Notes: a model not told the origin generated them from the sequence alone. A stretch of 64,000 bases of DNA from Hyphomicrobiales bacterium (GCA_900471605.1 UCEY01000004.1:80436-144435), one strand, 5' to 3'. Positions 1 to 9,179 are shown, counted from the first letter of the stretch. Numbers and translations are program-made.

Positions 1-542
1 ATCTGCTGCGCCGCCGGCACGAACTGGTCAAGCGGATCTACGAACTGCCGAAGGTGACGATCGCCATGGTCAACGGCGCCGCGGCGGGCGCCGGTTTCGC
101 GCTGGCGCTTGCATGCGACTTTCGCATCGCCTGCCGCTCCGCCAAATTCGTCACCAGCTTTGTGAATGTCGGTTTCGCTGGCGATTTCGGCGGCACCTAT
201 TTCCTCACCCGGCTGCTCGGGCCAAGCAAGGCGAAGCAGCTCTATCTCACGTCCGAGAAACTAGATGCCGGAAAGGCGTTGGACCTCGGGATCGTTTCGA
301 AAGTCACCGACGATGAAACGCTCGTCGCCGAGACACGAGCTTTCGCGCGCACTTTCGCGGAAGGCGCAACGCTTGCCCATGGCTATATCAAGCGCAATTT
401 CCAGGCAGCCGAAACCGGCGGCATCGAGGAAATCCTCGATCTCGAAGCCTTCAACCAGATTCGTCTCGCGACCAGCGAGGATCACACGGAGGCTGTGCGT
501 GCTTTCGCGGAGAAGCGCAAACCGGTCTTCAAAGGCCGCTGA
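1..542 (+). CDS. Enoyl-CoA hydratase/isomerase (crotonase), 5' end outside window
   Basis: C-terminal part of a crotonase-family protein; reading frame 3 is open from the first bases, so the start lies upstream of the window. The visible part holds the second half of the crotonase fold and ends in the typical EKRKPVFKGR tail. At the two positions that are glutamates in classical hydratases it has Ala (in GAGFALALACD) and Phe, but it carries Asp in AGDFGGTYFL. That pattern is shared with PaaG-type isomerases rather than hydratases, so double-bond isomerisation or another crotonase reaction is more likely than simple hydration. It is 27 bp upstream of the SDR gene and probably co-transcribed with it. 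Confidence 0.85.
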   Translation, partial: LLRRRHELVKRIYELPKVTIAMVNGAAAGAGFALALACDFRIACRSAKFVTSFVNVGFAGDFGGTYFLTRLLGPSKAKQLYLTSEKLDAGKALDLGIVSKVTDDETLVAETRAFARTFAEGATLAHGYIKRNFQAAETGGIEEILDLEAFNQIRLATSEDHTEAVRAFAEKRKPVFKGR

Positions 543-569
543 AGCGGCCGTAACAGGGAGGAGGAAAAT

Positions 570-1328
570 ATGGGCAGACTAAATGGGAAAATCGCGGTGA
601 TGACCGGCGGCGGCGCCGGTATCGGCCGCGCGGCCGTCGAGATCTTCGCCCGCGAGGGTGCGAAGGTCGTGGTCGCGGAACTCGATCCCGACTTCGGCCG
701 GAGCACCGTCGAGGCACAGACGGCGGCCGACCGCGAAGCGATCTTCGTCGAGACCGACGTCACGAACGAGGCGAGCGTCAAGGCGGCGGTCGAGGCGGCC
801 GTTTCAACGTTCGGCCGTATCGACATCCTCTACAACAATGCCGGTGCTTCCTTTCTCGACGACAGCGCCACGGAAAAGGGCGATCCGGAAGTCTTCTGGA
901 AGACGCTGCGGCTCAACCTCTTCGGAACCTGGCTGATGTGCCGCGAGACGATACCGCACCTGCGCGCCGCCGGCGGCGGGGCGATCGTCAACACGACGTC
1001 GACTGCCGGTATCGTCGGCCTCGAGAACATCGACGCCTATTCCTCGGCAAAGGGCGGGGTGATCTCGCTGACACGGGCCCTGGCCCGCCAGCTGGCGTCG
1101 GACAATATCCGCGTCAATGCAGTTGCCCCGACACGGACGCTGACGGAACGGGCCACGCGGATCAACAACGCGCGTCCGACCGGGACGGGCGGTGAAGGCA
1201 ACCGGAACAGGCTGGGTGACGCGATGCCGGAACACATCGCCTATGGCGCGCTATTCCTCGCTTCCGACGAGGCCGCCCGCGTCACCGGCCATACGCTTCC
1301 CGTCGATAGCGGCTTCACCTCTTCCTGA
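570..1328 (+). CDS. SDR family oxidoreductase
   Basis: A 252-residue classical short-chain dehydrogenase. The dinucleotide motif TGGGAGIG is at residues 12-19, an acidic residue (E37) after strand 2 suggests NAD(H) rather than NADP(H), NNAG is at 89-92, and the catalytic residues appear to be S144, Y157 and K161 (YSSAK). The start is supported by a strong ribosome binding site (ggaggaggaaaat) before the ATG. It lies downstream of a crotonase in the same direction, which fits a 3-hydroxyacyl-CoA or alicyclic hydroxyacyl-CoA dehydrogenase, but the substrate is unknown. The C-terminal third is somewhat short around the substrate-binding loop. Convergent with the next gene. Confidence 0.88.
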   Translation: MGRLNGKIAVMTGGGAGIGRAAVEIFAREGAKVVVAELDPDFGRSTVEAQTAADREAIFVETDVTNEASVKAAVEAAVSTFGRIDILYNNAGASFLDDSATEKGDPEVFWKTLRLNLFGTWLMCRETIPHLRAAGGGAIVNTTSTAGIVGLENIDAYSSAKGGVISLTRALARQLASDNIRVNAVAPTRTLTERATRINNARPTGTGGEGNRNRLGDAMPEHIAYGALFLASDEAARVTGHTLPVDSGFTSS

Positions 1329-1397
1329 CCCACGCACGCACATGCCCGCAGGCCCGAGAGGCCTTTGGGCGTGGCCGCCCGGCGGCTTGGTATTGGC

Positions 1398-2165
1398 TCA
1401 GCGACCCTTGAAGACAGGACTGCGCTTTTCGAAGAACGCCGCTTTCGCCTCGGCGTGGTCTTCCGTGGCGACGAGCACAGGCTGGAGATCGATCTCCTGC
1501 TGGAGCGCCGCATCGAGGCCCTCGGAGAAGGCAGACTTCAGGATGGCCATGGAAACTGGCGGCATGCGGGCAAACCGCTCCGCGACCTCGCGGGCCTCCG
1601 CCAGCGCCCGGCCCGGCTCGACGAGCCGATCGGCGAGCCGCATGTCGAACGCGTCTCTGCCGCTGAACTCCGGAGCCAGGGCGATCAATTCCTTTGCCTT
1701 GCCAAGACCGACCCGCCGCGGCAGCGACCACATGGCTCCGAGATCCGGCAGGAAGCCGAGCCGCATGAAGGCGCAGCACAAACGCGAGTCCGAAGCGACG
1801 ACGAAATAGTCGCAGGCAGCGGCCAGCGATATTCCTGCACCATAGCAGGTTCCTTCCACTGCGGCGACGATCGGCTTGCGCCCGGCAACGATGAGGCGCA
1901 TCAGTCGCGAACTGCCCTTTTCGAGCCGGGCACGCATCTCGAGCGGCGTCGTTTCCTTGAAACTGCGGATGTCCCCGCCGGCCGTGAAGAGACCGCCGGC
2001 ACCGGTCAGCACAATCGCGCGGCACGTAGGATCGTCGTTGAGTTCCGTCAGCGCATCGGCCAGCTCGTCGCGCAGTTGCGGCGAAAAAACGTTCAATTTG
2101 TGGGGATCGTTGAAGGTCAGAGTGACGATGTGACCGTCGCGCTCTACAAGCAGCTTTTCAGGCAT
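1398..2165 (-). CDS. Enoyl-CoA hydratase/isomerase family protein (PaaG-like)
   Basis: A 255-residue crotonase-family protein with the oxyanion-hole segment FTAGGDIRSF near residue 65 and a second loop GAGISLAAACD near 109-119. The first hydratase glutamate is replaced by Ser (about S113) and the second is absent, while Asp is present at about D141 (LPDLGAMWSLP). This is the arrangement seen in PaaG-type isomerases and related crotonases, so it is probably not a plain hydratase. It is the last gene of a seven-gene minus-strand operon; its ATG overlaps the end of the hydrolase gene by 8 bp, suggesting translational coupling. Confidence 0.88.
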   Translation of the reverse strand: MPEKLLVERDGHIVTLTFNDPHKLNVFSPQLRDELADALTELNDDPTCRAIVLTGAGGLFTAGGDIRSFKETTPLEMRARLEKGSSRLMRLIVAGRKPIVAAVEGTCYGAGISLAAACDYFVVASDSRLCCAFMRLGFLPDLGAMWSLPRRVGLGKAKELIALAPEFSGRDAFDMRLADRLVEPGRALAEAREVAERFARMPPVSMAILKSAFSEGLDAALQQEIDLQPVLVATEDHAEAKAAFFEKRSPVFKGR

Positions 2166-3030
2166 GGGGCACCTCCGAGTCTTTTCCGGCTACGTCGTCT
2201 GCAGCTTCCATAGTGTCCAGCATTCTTCGATTGACGGCCTCCGCAGCCTCATACTGAACCCAGTGTCCTGCTGTCGGAACGATGACACTGCGGCCAGGCG
2301 GTCGCCGTCTCTCGAGATAGGCGACGCGCTCGTCCAGATGGCGGCGGACGAGCACATCCTCGGCACCCCATATCGCCGTGACGGGGACGTTCGGATGGCG
2401 ATCGAGACAGTCCCCCATGTTCGCAGCGAGCGCAGCCTTTCTATTGTTCACCTGCGTATGTTCGGCATTGTCCGCCTGAATGTCGATGGCAAGATCGTCT
2501 ATGCTCTCGGACCTGTGGAGCATCAGCCTGGAAAGATTGTGAGCATGGATGGCGCGGCGCGCCTGCACGTCGGATGTCTCCTGCCAGCGTCGCAACTCAC
2601 CCGTCACCATATCCACCTTGCCGAAACCGGCTGTGCCGACGATGAAAAGGTGACGCACCCGTGTCTGATGCGCATCCAATATATAAGCCGCCACGATCGA
2701 TCCGAAGGAGAAGCCGGCGAGGAAATAGTTTTCCGAAAGTCCGAGCTCATCGAGCGCGGCCGCCACCGCGGCGGAGATTTCCTCTATTGTCTCCCCAACC
2801 GGCGCGGAACCACCCATTCCGGGCAGATTGGGTACATACACGCGATATTTGCGTGCCAGGACGGGGATGTTTTGCAGCCAGTGCTTCCAAGACCCGTGGC
2901 CGCCATGCAACAGGACCAACGGAGGTCCTTCGCCCCACATACGCCAGATCATCCCGCCGGCGGCAAGGCCGGTCGTGGCGTGATCCGCCTGCGCATCGAG
3001 GTCGGAAAAAAGGCTCTGGGGACTGTCCAT
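2158..3030 (-). CDS. Alpha/beta hydrolase
   Basis: A 290-residue alpha/beta-hydrolase-fold protein. HGG at 42-44 forms the oxyanion hole, the nucleophile elbow GFSFG (S108) follows, and the likely triad is completed by D225 (WGAEDVL) and H256 (TAGHWVQYE). The pattern resembles MhpC-type C-C bond hydrolases and carboxylesterases, so it may cleave a ring-opened diketone or a thioester or ester; this cannot be settled from sequence. An in-frame upstream ATG at 3132 was rejected because that extension lies within etfA and is Arg/Ser-rich. The ATG at 3030 leaves a 13 bp gap to etfA. It sits in an operon with etfBA and two acyl-CoA dehydrogenases. Confidence 0.85.
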   Translation of the reverse strand: MDSPQSLFSDLDAQADHATTGLAAGGMIWRMWGEGPPLVLLHGGHGSWKHWLQNIPVLARKYRVYVPNLPGMGGSAPVGETIEEISAAVAAALDELGLSENYFLAGFSFGSIVAAYILDAHQTRVRHLFIVGTAGFGKVDMVTGELRRWQETSDVQARRAIHAHNLSRLMLHRSESIDDLAIDIQADNAEHTQVNNRKAALAANMGDCLDRHPNVPVTAIWGAEDVLVRRHLDERVAYLERRRPPGRSVIVPTAGHWVQYEAAEAVNRRMLDTMEAADDVAGKDSEVPHA

Positions 3031-3043
3031 CGACCGGCCGATC

Positions 3044-3973
3044 CTAAAGCGCCTTTTCGAGCTTCGGCAGGATTTCGAAGAGATCGCCGACGATGCCGTA
3101 ATCGGCGACCTGGAAGATCGGTGCCTCTTCATCCTTGTTGATCGCGACGATGACCTTCGAGTCCTTCATGCCGGCCAGATGCTGGATGGCACCGGAAATG
3201 CCGGCCGCAATATAGAGCTGCGGCGCGACGACCTTGCCGGTCTGGCCGACCTGCCAGTCGTTCGGGGCGTAACCCGCATCGACCGCAGCGCGGGAAGCGC
3301 CGACGGCGGCGCCGAGCTTGTCGGCAACCGGCAGGATGACTTCCTTGAACTTTTCCGAAGAGCCGAGCGCGCGGCCGCCGGAGATGATGATCTTGGCAGA
3401 GGTCAGTTCCGGACGTTCCGACGAAGACAGGGCGTCGGAAACGAAAGAGGAAACACCCGGGTTCGCAGCTGCCGGGATGGTCTCGACGGCGGCCGAACCA
3501 CCCTCGCCGGCTGCCTGGAAGGAAGCCGTGCGCACCGTGATGACCTTCTTTGCGTCGGTCGACCGGACGGTCTGGATGGCGTTGCCGGCATAGATCGGAC
3601 GTTTGAACGTGTCGGCGGAAACCACTTCGATGATTTCCGAGACCTGAGCGACGTCCAGCAGGGCCGCGACGCGCGGCATGACGTTCTTGGCGGATGCCGT
3701 CGCCGGCGCGATGATCGTGTCATAGGCGCCGGCGAGCGAAACGATGAGTGCTGCAAGCGGCTCAGCCAGGTTGTTGGCAAGGCCCGCATCGTCGGCGAGC
3801 AGCACCTTGGAAACACCGGAGAGCTTTGCAGCGGCATCGGCCGCCGCCTTGGCGCCGGAGCCGGCGACCAGCACATGCACGTCGCCGCCGATCCTGGCGG
3901 CAGCGCTCAGCGCCTTGGCGGTCTGGTCGTTGAGGCTGGCATTGTCGTGTTCGGCGAGAAGAAGAATGGCCAT
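3044..3973 (-). CDS. etfA: Electron transfer flavoprotein subunit alpha
   Basis: A 309-residue EtfA. The N-terminal domain begins [11 protein letters not shown], and the C-terminal FAD-binding domain contains [12 protein letters not shown], the segment [20 protein letters not shown] (about residues 240-260) and a terminal [14 protein letters not shown]. Together with EtfB it accepts electrons from acyl-CoA dehydrogenases and passes them to ETF:quinone oxidoreductase, which is not encoded here. It lies 25 bp downstream of etfB. Placement inside an operon with an acyl-CoA dehydrogenase pair suggests this copy serves that pathway, although it could also be the main ETF of the cell. Confidence 0.97.
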   Translation of the reverse strand: MAILLLAEHDNASLNDQTAKALSAAARIGGDVHVLVAGSGAKAAADAAAKLSGVSKVLLADDAGLANNLAEPLAALIVSLAGAYDTIIAPATASAKNVMPRVAALLDVAQVSEIIEVVSADTFKRPIYAGNAIQTVRSTDAKKVITVRTASFQAAGEGGSAAVETIPAAANPGVSSFVSDALSSSERPELTSAKIIISGGRALGSSEKFKEVILPVADKLGAAVGASRAAVDAGYAPNDWQVGQTGKVVAPQLYIAAGISGAIQHLAGMKDSKVIVAINKDEEAPIFQVADYGIVGDLFEILPKLEKAL

Positions 3974-3998
3974 CTTGAATAATCCTTTTCCCTGTCGC

Positions 3999-4745
3999 TT
4001 AGAGGACGCCGGCGGTCTTGAGGCTGGATACCAGTTCCTCGACCGTCTTGACCTTGATGCCGGCCTTGCGGCCGCCCGGCTCTTCGGTCTTCAGGACCTT
4101 GAGGCGCGGAGCCGTATCGACGCCGAAATCACCGGGGGTCTTCTTGTCGAGCGGCTTCTTCTTGGCCTTCATGATGTTCGGCAGCGAAGCGTAACGCGGT
4201 TCGTTCAGGCGAAGGTCGGTGGTGACGACGGCCGGAAGCTTGACTTCGATCGTCTGCAGGCCGCCATCGACTTCGCGGGTCACCTTGGCGGAACCATCAG
4301 CGATCTCGATCTTGGAAGCGAAGGTCGCCTGGGCGGCGCCGATGAGGGCCGCCAGCATCTGGCCGGTCTGGTTCGAATCGTCGTCGATCGCCTGTTTGCC
4401 GACGATGATCAGGCCGGGCTGCTCGGCATCGACGATGCCCTTCAGGATCTTGGCGACGGCGAGCGGTTCGACGACATCGTCGGTCTCGACCAGGATCGCC
4501 CGGTCGGCGCCCATGGCGAGCGCGGTGCGCAACGTTTCCTCGGCCTTGGCCGGGCCGATCGAAACGACCACCACTTCTTCCGCCTTGCCGGCTTCCTTCA
4601 GGCGCAGCGCCTCTTCGACCGAGATTTCGTCGAACGGGTTCATCGACATCTTGACGTTGGCGAGTTCAACGCCCGAACCATCCGGCTTTACCCGGATCTT
4701 CACGTTGTAATCAACCACGCGCTTGACTGGCACCAGGATCTTCAT
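3999..4745 (-). CDS. etfB: Electron transfer flavoprotein subunit beta
   Basis: A 248-residue EtfB beginning [20 protein letters not shown], with the AMP-binding and recognition-loop region around residues 120-200 ([20 protein letters not shown], then [20 protein letters not shown]). The segment [18 protein letters not shown] contains the leucine recognition loop used to dock on partner dehydrogenases. It lies directly upstream of etfA and 26 bp downstream of the SDR gene in the same minus-strand operon. Confidence 0.97.
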   Translation of the reverse strand: MKILVPVKRVVDYNVKIRVKPDGSGVELANVKMSMNPFDEISVEEALRLKEAGKAEEVVVVSIGPAKAEETLRTALAMGADRAILVETDDVVEPLAVAKILKGIVDAEQPGLIIVGKQAIDDDSNQTGQMLAALIGAAQATFASKIEIADGSAKVTREVDGGLQTIEVKLPAVVTTDLRLNEPRYASLPNIMKAKKKPLDKKTPGDFGVDTAPRLKVLKTEEPGGRKAGIKVKTVEELVSSLKTAGVL

Positions 4746-4771
4746 GGGGTCCTTCCTGCTTTAATTGGTGA

Positions 4772-5620
4772 TTAGCTCTTCTTGACGGACTTGAATTCAT
4801 CCCAGCGCTCAGACGTCCAGTCGAAGAGACCGATGACCCCGGCGCCGCCGCCGTTCTGCAGGTCGCGGCCGCCGTCGATCGTGATGCATTCGCCGTTGAT
4901 ATAACCCGCCTGCCCCGACATCAGATATGAGACGAGGTTGGAGATCTCTATATGGTCGCCGACACGGCGCAGCGGCACTTCCATCTCCTCCGGCTTGGCC
5001 TTCGAGCCTTCCGGATAGAGGTTTTCCCATGCACCCTTGGTCGGGAACAGGCCGGGCGATACGGCAACTGTGCGGATTCCGTGCGGACCCCATTCGACGG
5101 CAAGACTCTTCATCATGGCGAGCACCCCGGCCTTGGCGCTGGCAGACGGCACCGTGAAAGCGCGGCCGGCATTGGCCGCTGCGGAAACGACGCTGAGAAT
5201 TGTGCCAGGACGCTTGTCGGCGATCCAGCGCTTGCCGGCGGCGACCGTGCAGTAGAAAGTGCCGTGCAGCACGATGTTCAACACCGAGTCTATGGCACGC
5301 GGAGACAGCGTCTCGGTGCGCGCTATGAAGTTGCCGGCGGCGTTGTTGATCAGCCCGTCGAGTGGCCCGTCCTTCCAGATAGCGTCGAACATCGCATCGA
5401 CGGCCGCCGCGTCGCGCACGTCGCAGATATGGGTTGTGACCCGTGCGCCGCTCGCCTTGCGGAATTCGTCCGCGGTGGCCTCCAGCACCTCGGCGCGGCG
5501 ACCGCAGATGGCGATTTCCGCCCCCAGTTCAGCCATGCGTGAGCCAAAACTCTTGCCAAGTCCCGAGCCGCCGCCTGTGATCAGAATCTTCTTGCCCTTG
5601 AGCAAACCGCTTTCAAACAT
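4772..5620 (-). CDS. SDR oxidoreductase, 2,4-dienoyl-CoA reductase-like
   Basis: A 282-residue SDR of the dienoyl-CoA reductase (DECR) type. TGGGSGLG is at 15-22 and NNAAGNF at 92-98. The usual YxxxK position reads SASAK (S159 to K163), so the canonical tyrosine is missing; this displacement is characteristic of mitochondrial DECR1, which shares the PSASAKAGV...LAVEWG layout and uses another tyrosine. Likely role: NADPH-dependent reduction of dienoyl-CoA intermediates, possibly ring dienoyl-CoAs, in the same operon as two acyl-CoA dehydrogenases and etfBA. Followed after 26 bp by etfB. Confidence 0.85.
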   Translation of the reverse strand: MFESGLLKGKKILITGGGSGLGKSFGSRMAELGAEIAICGRRAEVLEATADEFRKASGARVTTHICDVRDAAAVDAMFDAIWKDGPLDGLINNAAGNFIARTETLSPRAIDSVLNIVLHGTFYCTVAAGKRWIADKRPGTILSVVSAAANAGRAFTVPSASAKAGVLAMMKSLAVEWGPHGIRTVAVSPGLFPTKGAWENLYPEGSKAKPEEMEVPLRRVGDHIEISNLVSYLMSGQAGYINGECITIDGGRDLQNGGGAGVIGLFDWTSERWDEFKSVKKS

Positions 5621-5641
5621 CCGAATGTCCCTTTTCTACGC

Positions 5642-6781
5642 TCAGCCGCGGCGGTCGAGGAGATCGATCAGCGACAGGTGGTGATCCGTGTCGCCGAACT
5701 GCCGCTCCATGGCCGTCGAACGCTTGAAATGTTGCCCGATGATATATTCCTCGGTAACGCCGATGCCGCCGGACATCTGAACGGCGTACTGGCCGACGAA
5801 ATGCAGCGACTTGCCGATCTGCACCTTGGCGAAGGACATCGCCCGGCGGCGCTCCCGGTCGTCCGGCTCCGACGCCATGGCCGCCGCGTAGATCGCCATG
5901 CTGCGCGCCTGTTCCGTCATGACGTACATCTCAGCCGACCGGTGCTGCAGCGCCTGGAAGCGCCCGAGCGGACCGCCGAACTGGTTGCGTGTCTTCAGAT
6001 ATTCGACCACGGTCTTCAGCATGGCCTCCATCAGGCCGACCGCCTCGCCGCAGAGCGCGACGATAGCGTCGCCGACAGCCTTTTCGAGAATCGGGAAGCC
6101 TTCGCCGGCGGCGCCCACCAGCGCCGCGGCTGGGAGCTCGACGCCCTTCAGCGTGACCGCCGCATAGCGCGCGCCGTCGATGGACCGGTACGGCTCGACC
6201 GTCACGCCCGGATGCCCTTTCGGCACCGCGAAGATCGAGATACCATCCTCGTCCTGCACACCGCCGCCGGTGCGGGCTGTCACGAACAGCGTGTCGGCGC
6301 TGTCGCCGGCAATCACGTTGATCTTGCGCCCGTTAACAACGTAGCCGCTGCCTGCCTTGTCGGCCTTGGCGGACACGCGGGAAAGCAAGTAGCGGGCGCC
6401 TTCCTCCTCATGGGCGAGCGCGAGGATACGGCTGCCCTCGGCCAGGGCCGCGACCGCTTCTTCCCGGCCGCCGAAATCGGCATGGCGGAGGATGCCGCCG
6501 GCCAGTACGACGCTGCCGAGCCAGGGCTCGACGACCATGCCGCCGCCGAAGGCCTCCGCGACGATCATCGTATCCGTCATGCTGCCGCCGAAGCCGCCAA
6601 GCGCCTCGTCGAATCCGAGGCCGAGAAGGCCGAGGTCGGCAAATTGCTGCCAATTGTCGCGGCTCCAGCCGGGCGCTTCCGCCTTGAAGCGTTCGCGCGC
6701 CTCCTGAGTATAGCGTTGGGCGATCAGGCGGTCGACGCTGTCCTTCAGCATCGATTGTTCGGAAGAGAGTTCAAAATCCAT
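5642..6781 (-). CDS. Acyl-CoA dehydrogenase, PimD-like small subunit
   Basis: A 379-residue acyl-CoA dehydrogenase family protein resembling the small subunit of pimeloyl-CoA dehydrogenase. The N-terminal helical domain begins MDFELSSEQSMLKDSV, and the flavin-binding C-terminal domain includes RNQFGGPLGRFQALQHR. The position of the catalytic glutamate of medium-chain enzymes reads MERQFGDTD with no Glu-Gly-Thr, and helix G (VALCGEAVGLMEAM) lacks the isovaleryl-type Glu-Arg. It may therefore be the non-catalytic partner of the adjacent dehydrogenase in a heteromeric enzyme. The start at 6781 leaves 1 bp to the preceding stop; a longer upstream frame overlaps that gene and was rejected. Confidence 0.88.
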   Translation of the reverse strand: MDFELSSEQSMLKDSVDRLIAQRYTQEARERFKAEAPGWSRDNWQQFADLGLLGLGFDEALGGFGGSMTDTMIVAEAFGGGMVVEPWLGSVVLAGGILRHADFGGREEAVAALAEGSRILALAHEEEGARYLLSRVSAKADKAGSGYVVNGRKINVIAGDSADTLFVTARTGGGVQDEDGISIFAVPKGHPGVTVEPYRSIDGARYAAVTLKGVELPAAALVGAAGEGFPILEKAVGDAIVALCGEAVGLMEAMLKTVVEYLKTRNQFGGPLGRFQALQHRSAEMYVMTEQARSMAIYAAAMASEPDDRERRRAMSFAKVQIGKSLHFVGQYAVQMSGGIGVTEEYIIGQHFKRSTAMERQFGDTDHHLSLIDLLDRRG

Positions 6782-6782
6782 G

Positions 6783-7985
6783 TCAGAAACCGAGGATCGC
6801 CTTTGAAATGATGTTCTTCTGGACCTCACTGGCGCCACCGTAGATCGTGGCTGCCCGCGACAGGAAGTAGTTAGGCACGGCGCCAAGCACCGCCGTCAGG
6901 TCGTCCTCGGCAAGATCCTGCCAGGGCGCCTTGCTGCCATGGGTGAAGGCGAGTCCGAGGGGACCCGCGACTTCCGCCACCAGTTCGGCGGAGAACTGCT
7001 GTGTCTCGGCGCCGCGCAGCTTGAGGATCGACGAGGCAGGGTCGGGCTTGCCGTCGTTTCGCTTGCGCTGCCGGTCGATGATGCGAAGCGCCGTCACTTC
7101 CAACGCCTTCAGCTCGATCTCGAGCTCGATGCAGCGGCGGCGGAAGAAAGGATCCTCCGAGAGCTTGCCGTCCAGCACCTCGGAAAGCTCGGCGAGGCGC
7201 CGCGCCCGCTGCAGCCGGCCCTTGGAGAGGCCGACGCGGGCGATGCCGGTGCGCTCGTTGCCGAGCAGGAACTTCGCGTAGTCCCAGCCCTTGTTTTCCT
7301 CGCCGACCCGGTTCACGACCGGCACGCGGACATTGTCGAGGAACACCTCGTTGGTGTGGTGCTCGCCGTCGATCGTGATGATCGGCCGGACGGTGACGCC
7401 CGGCGTCTTCATGTCGATCAGGACGAACGAGATGCCTTCCTGCTTCTTCGCGGAAGGATCGGTGCGCACCAGGCAAAACATCCAGTCCGCATCGTGCGCC
7501 GTCGAGGTCCAGATCTTCTGACCGTTAATCACGTAATCGTCGCCTTCGCGGACGGCCGAAGTGCGTAGCGCGGCGAGGTCCGAGCCGGCGCCCGGCTCCG
7601 AGAAGCCCTGGCAGAACCAGTAGTCGAGGCTGCGGATCTTCGGCAGGAAGCGTTCCTTCTGTTCTGGAGAGCCGAATGTGTAGACGACCGGGCCGACCAT
7701 ATTGATGTTGAAGGAAAGCGGCTCCGGCGCCGGCGCCTGGAGGATCTCCTCCATGAAGATGTAGCGCTGCACGGCGCTCCAGCCCGGCCCGCCATATTCC
7801 ATTGGCCAATGTGATGCGGCCCAGCCCTTGGCGTCCAGGAGCTTGTGCCAGGTACGCACGTCGCTGCCGTCGTAATACGCAGAAAGACCAGCCTTGGCGC
7901 GAATGGATTCCGGCAGGTTGTCGCGAATGAAGGCGCGCACTTCCTCGCGGAAGACAAGTTCGGCGGGGGTATAAGAGAGATCCAT
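6783..7985 (-). CDS. Acyl-CoA dehydrogenase, PimC-like large subunit
   Basis: A 400-residue acyl-CoA dehydrogenase resembling the large subunit of pimeloyl-CoA dehydrogenase. The flavin-contact motif GFSEPGAGSD is at 127-136 and GQKIWTSTAHDAD near 155-167. The canonical base position near the C terminus is Gly (IYGGASEVQK, G383), but E244 in helix G (LGNERTGIARVG) matches the alternative base used by isovaleryl- and long-chain-type enzymes. It probably supplies the active site of a heteromer with the protein encoded next. First gene of a seven-gene minus-strand operon; the divergent region upstream contains a CACATATG element. Confidence 0.9.
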   Translation of the reverse strand: MDLSYTPAELVFREEVRAFIRDNLPESIRAKAGLSAYYDGSDVRTWHKLLDAKGWAASHWPMEYGGPGWSAVQRYIFMEEILQAPAPEPLSFNINMVGPVVYTFGSPEQKERFLPKIRSLDYWFCQGFSEPGAGSDLAALRTSAVREGDDYVINGQKIWTSTAHDADWMFCLVRTDPSAKKQEGISFVLIDMKTPGVTVRPIITIDGEHHTNEVFLDNVRVPVVNRVGEENKGWDYAKFLLGNERTGIARVGLSKGRLQRARRLAELSEVLDGKLSEDPFFRRRCIELEIELKALEVTALRIIDRQRKRNDGKPDPASSILKLRGAETQQFSAELVAEVAGPLGLAFTHGSKAPWQDLAEDDLTAVLGAVPNYFLSRAATIYGGASEVQKNIISKAILGF

Positions 7986-8080
7986 GCTTTTATCCGGTCG
8001 TTATGTCGGTCCCGTTACCAGCCCATACCCTCGGCCGATTGCGCAGGCAAAGGTCCGGGAGGCGATAGTTTGCCAAGCAA

Positions 8081-8090
8081 CACATATGCG
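8081..8090. promoter_or_regulatory. Operator-like CACATATGCG element
   Basis: The sequence CACATATGCG lies in the 200 bp between the divergent acyl-CoA dehydrogenase operon (minus) and crotonase gene (plus). It matches the perfect palindrome CACATATGTG at 34199 in eight of ten positions. It is a candidate binding site for a local regulator, inferred only from recurrence. Confidence 0.35.
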
Positions 8091-8185
8091 CTTTCAGAGC
8101 GGCCGGGCAGGGGCGGTCCCGCCGCTTGCGGTAAGGAACGATCAGCAGGCCCGCCTGAGGAAAGCACGTAACCGGAGAATTTGGA

Positions 8186-8998
8186 ATGATCGACGAACGC
8201 TACGCCCGTTACAAGAGGCTCACATTCGACACCCCTGCCGAGCGTGTGCTGCGCATCCGCATGAACAATCCCGGCAAGCTGAATGCCGCCGACCAGACCA
8301 TGCATGCCGAACTCGGCGAAATCTGGCGCGACGTCGATACCGATCCCAACGTCTCCGCCGTGATCATCACCGGCGCGGGCGACGCCTTTTCCGCCGGCGG
8401 CGAGATGAGCATGATCGACGGGATCATGAACGACTTCCAGATCCGCGCCCAGAACTGGAAGGAAGCCCGTGACATCGTCTACAACGTCATCAACTGCTCC
8501 AAGCCCGTCGTCAGTGCGATCCGCGGCCCGGCGGTCGGCGCGGGCCTCGTCTGTGGCATGCTGGCAGACGTGTCGATCGCAGCGAAGAATGCAAAGATCA
8601 TCGACGGCCACACAAAGCTCGGCGTCGCTGCCGGCGACCACGCCGCAATCGTCTGGCCGCTGCTCTGCGGACTTGCCAAGGCGAAATACTACTTGCTGCT
8701 GTGCGATCCACTGTCCGGTGAGGAAGCCGAGCGCATCGGCCTCATCTCGCTTGCGGTCGATGACGAAGTTCTGGACGAAACCGCGCTGAAGACGGCAAGC
8801 AAGCTTGCCAGCATGGCCCCGAGCGCCATTCGCTGGACAAAATATTCGCTGAACAACTGGCTCCGCCAGGCTGGTCCGATCTTCGACGCCTCGCTCGCGC
8901 TCGAGTTCCTCGGCTTCACCGGGCCGGAAGTGCGCGAGGGTGTCGCTTCCTTCACCGAGAAGCGCAAGCCGAATTTTCCGAAGGACTCACCGCTCTGA
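8186..8998 (+). CDS. Enoyl-CoA hydratase/isomerase family protein (GD..WP subfamily)
   Basis: A 270-residue crotonase-fold protein. The oxyanion loop [11 protein letters not shown] (about residues 68-78) is present, but neither hydratase glutamate is: the loops read [11 protein letters not shown] and [19 protein letters not shown]. The motif GD(H/G)...WP (residues 150-158) is shared with the products at 26872 and 43669, which together form a distinct subfamily in this window whose reaction I do not know. It stands alone on the plus strand, divergent from the acyl-CoA dehydrogenase operon, with a stable hairpin just after its stop. Confidence 0.87.
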   Translation: MIDERYARYKRLTFDTPAERVLRIRMNNPGKLNAADQTMHAELGEIWRDVDTDPNVSAVIITGAGDAFSAGGEMSMIDGIMNDFQIRAQNWKEARDIVYNVINCSKPVVSAIRGPAVGAGLVCGMLADVSIAAKNAKIIDGHTKLGVAAGDHAAIVWPLLCGLAKAKYYLLLCDPLSGEEAERIGLISLAVDDEVLDETALKTASKLASMAPSAIRWTKYSLNNWLRQAGPIFDASLALEFLGFTGPEVREGVASFTEKRKPNFPKDSPL

Positions 8999-9007
8999 GC
9001 CTCAAGC

Positions 9008-9033
9008 GCCGTGCGTCCTCCCGGACGCACGGC
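9008..9033. terminator. Hairpin terminator after the crotonase gene
   Basis: A perfect 11-bp inverted repeat (gccgtgcgtcc / ggacgcacggc) with a 4-base loop starts 10 bases after the stop at 8998. There is no long T-run, so it may need Rho or act mainly in mRNA stability. Confidence 0.6.
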
Positions 9034-9054
9034 CTCCAGCTCTTTGAAGCTGCG

Positions 9055-9148
9055 CATTGTGCTTTCTGAAAATCGGTCCCGATTTTGGGGTTTATGCCGT
9101 GGAGCGCGGCGCGTCTTTTAAGGCTCGAAAGGAGGTTCCACCTCCTTA
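9055..9148. repeat. Rhizobial-type palindromic intergenic repeat
   Basis: This intergenic stretch holds the short palindrome aaaatcggtcccgatttt, followed by gcggcgcgtctttt and then a second hairpin, aaggaggt tcc acctcctt at 9129-9148. The combination resembles mosaic palindromic repeats that I recall as common between genes in Rhizobium, Sinorhizobium and related genera. Only this copy was noticed in the window. Confidence 0.4.
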
Positions 9149-9153
9149 ATCGG

Positions 9154-9178
9154 GAAGGCCGCCCGCTGAGCGGTCTTC
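9154..9178 (-). terminator. Hairpin after the IclR gene
   Basis: A 9-bp stem with one G-T pair (gaaggccgc / gcggtcttc) and a 7-base loop lies immediately after the IclR stop codon on the minus strand. It is a likely transcription stop for that gene, without a clear T-run. Confidence 0.45.
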
Positions 9179-9179
9179 T

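Noticed and set aside
1330..1397. Possible terminator between the convergent SDR and crotonase genes
   Set aside because: Only a 5-bp stem (aggcc / ggcct) was found; too weak to annotate.
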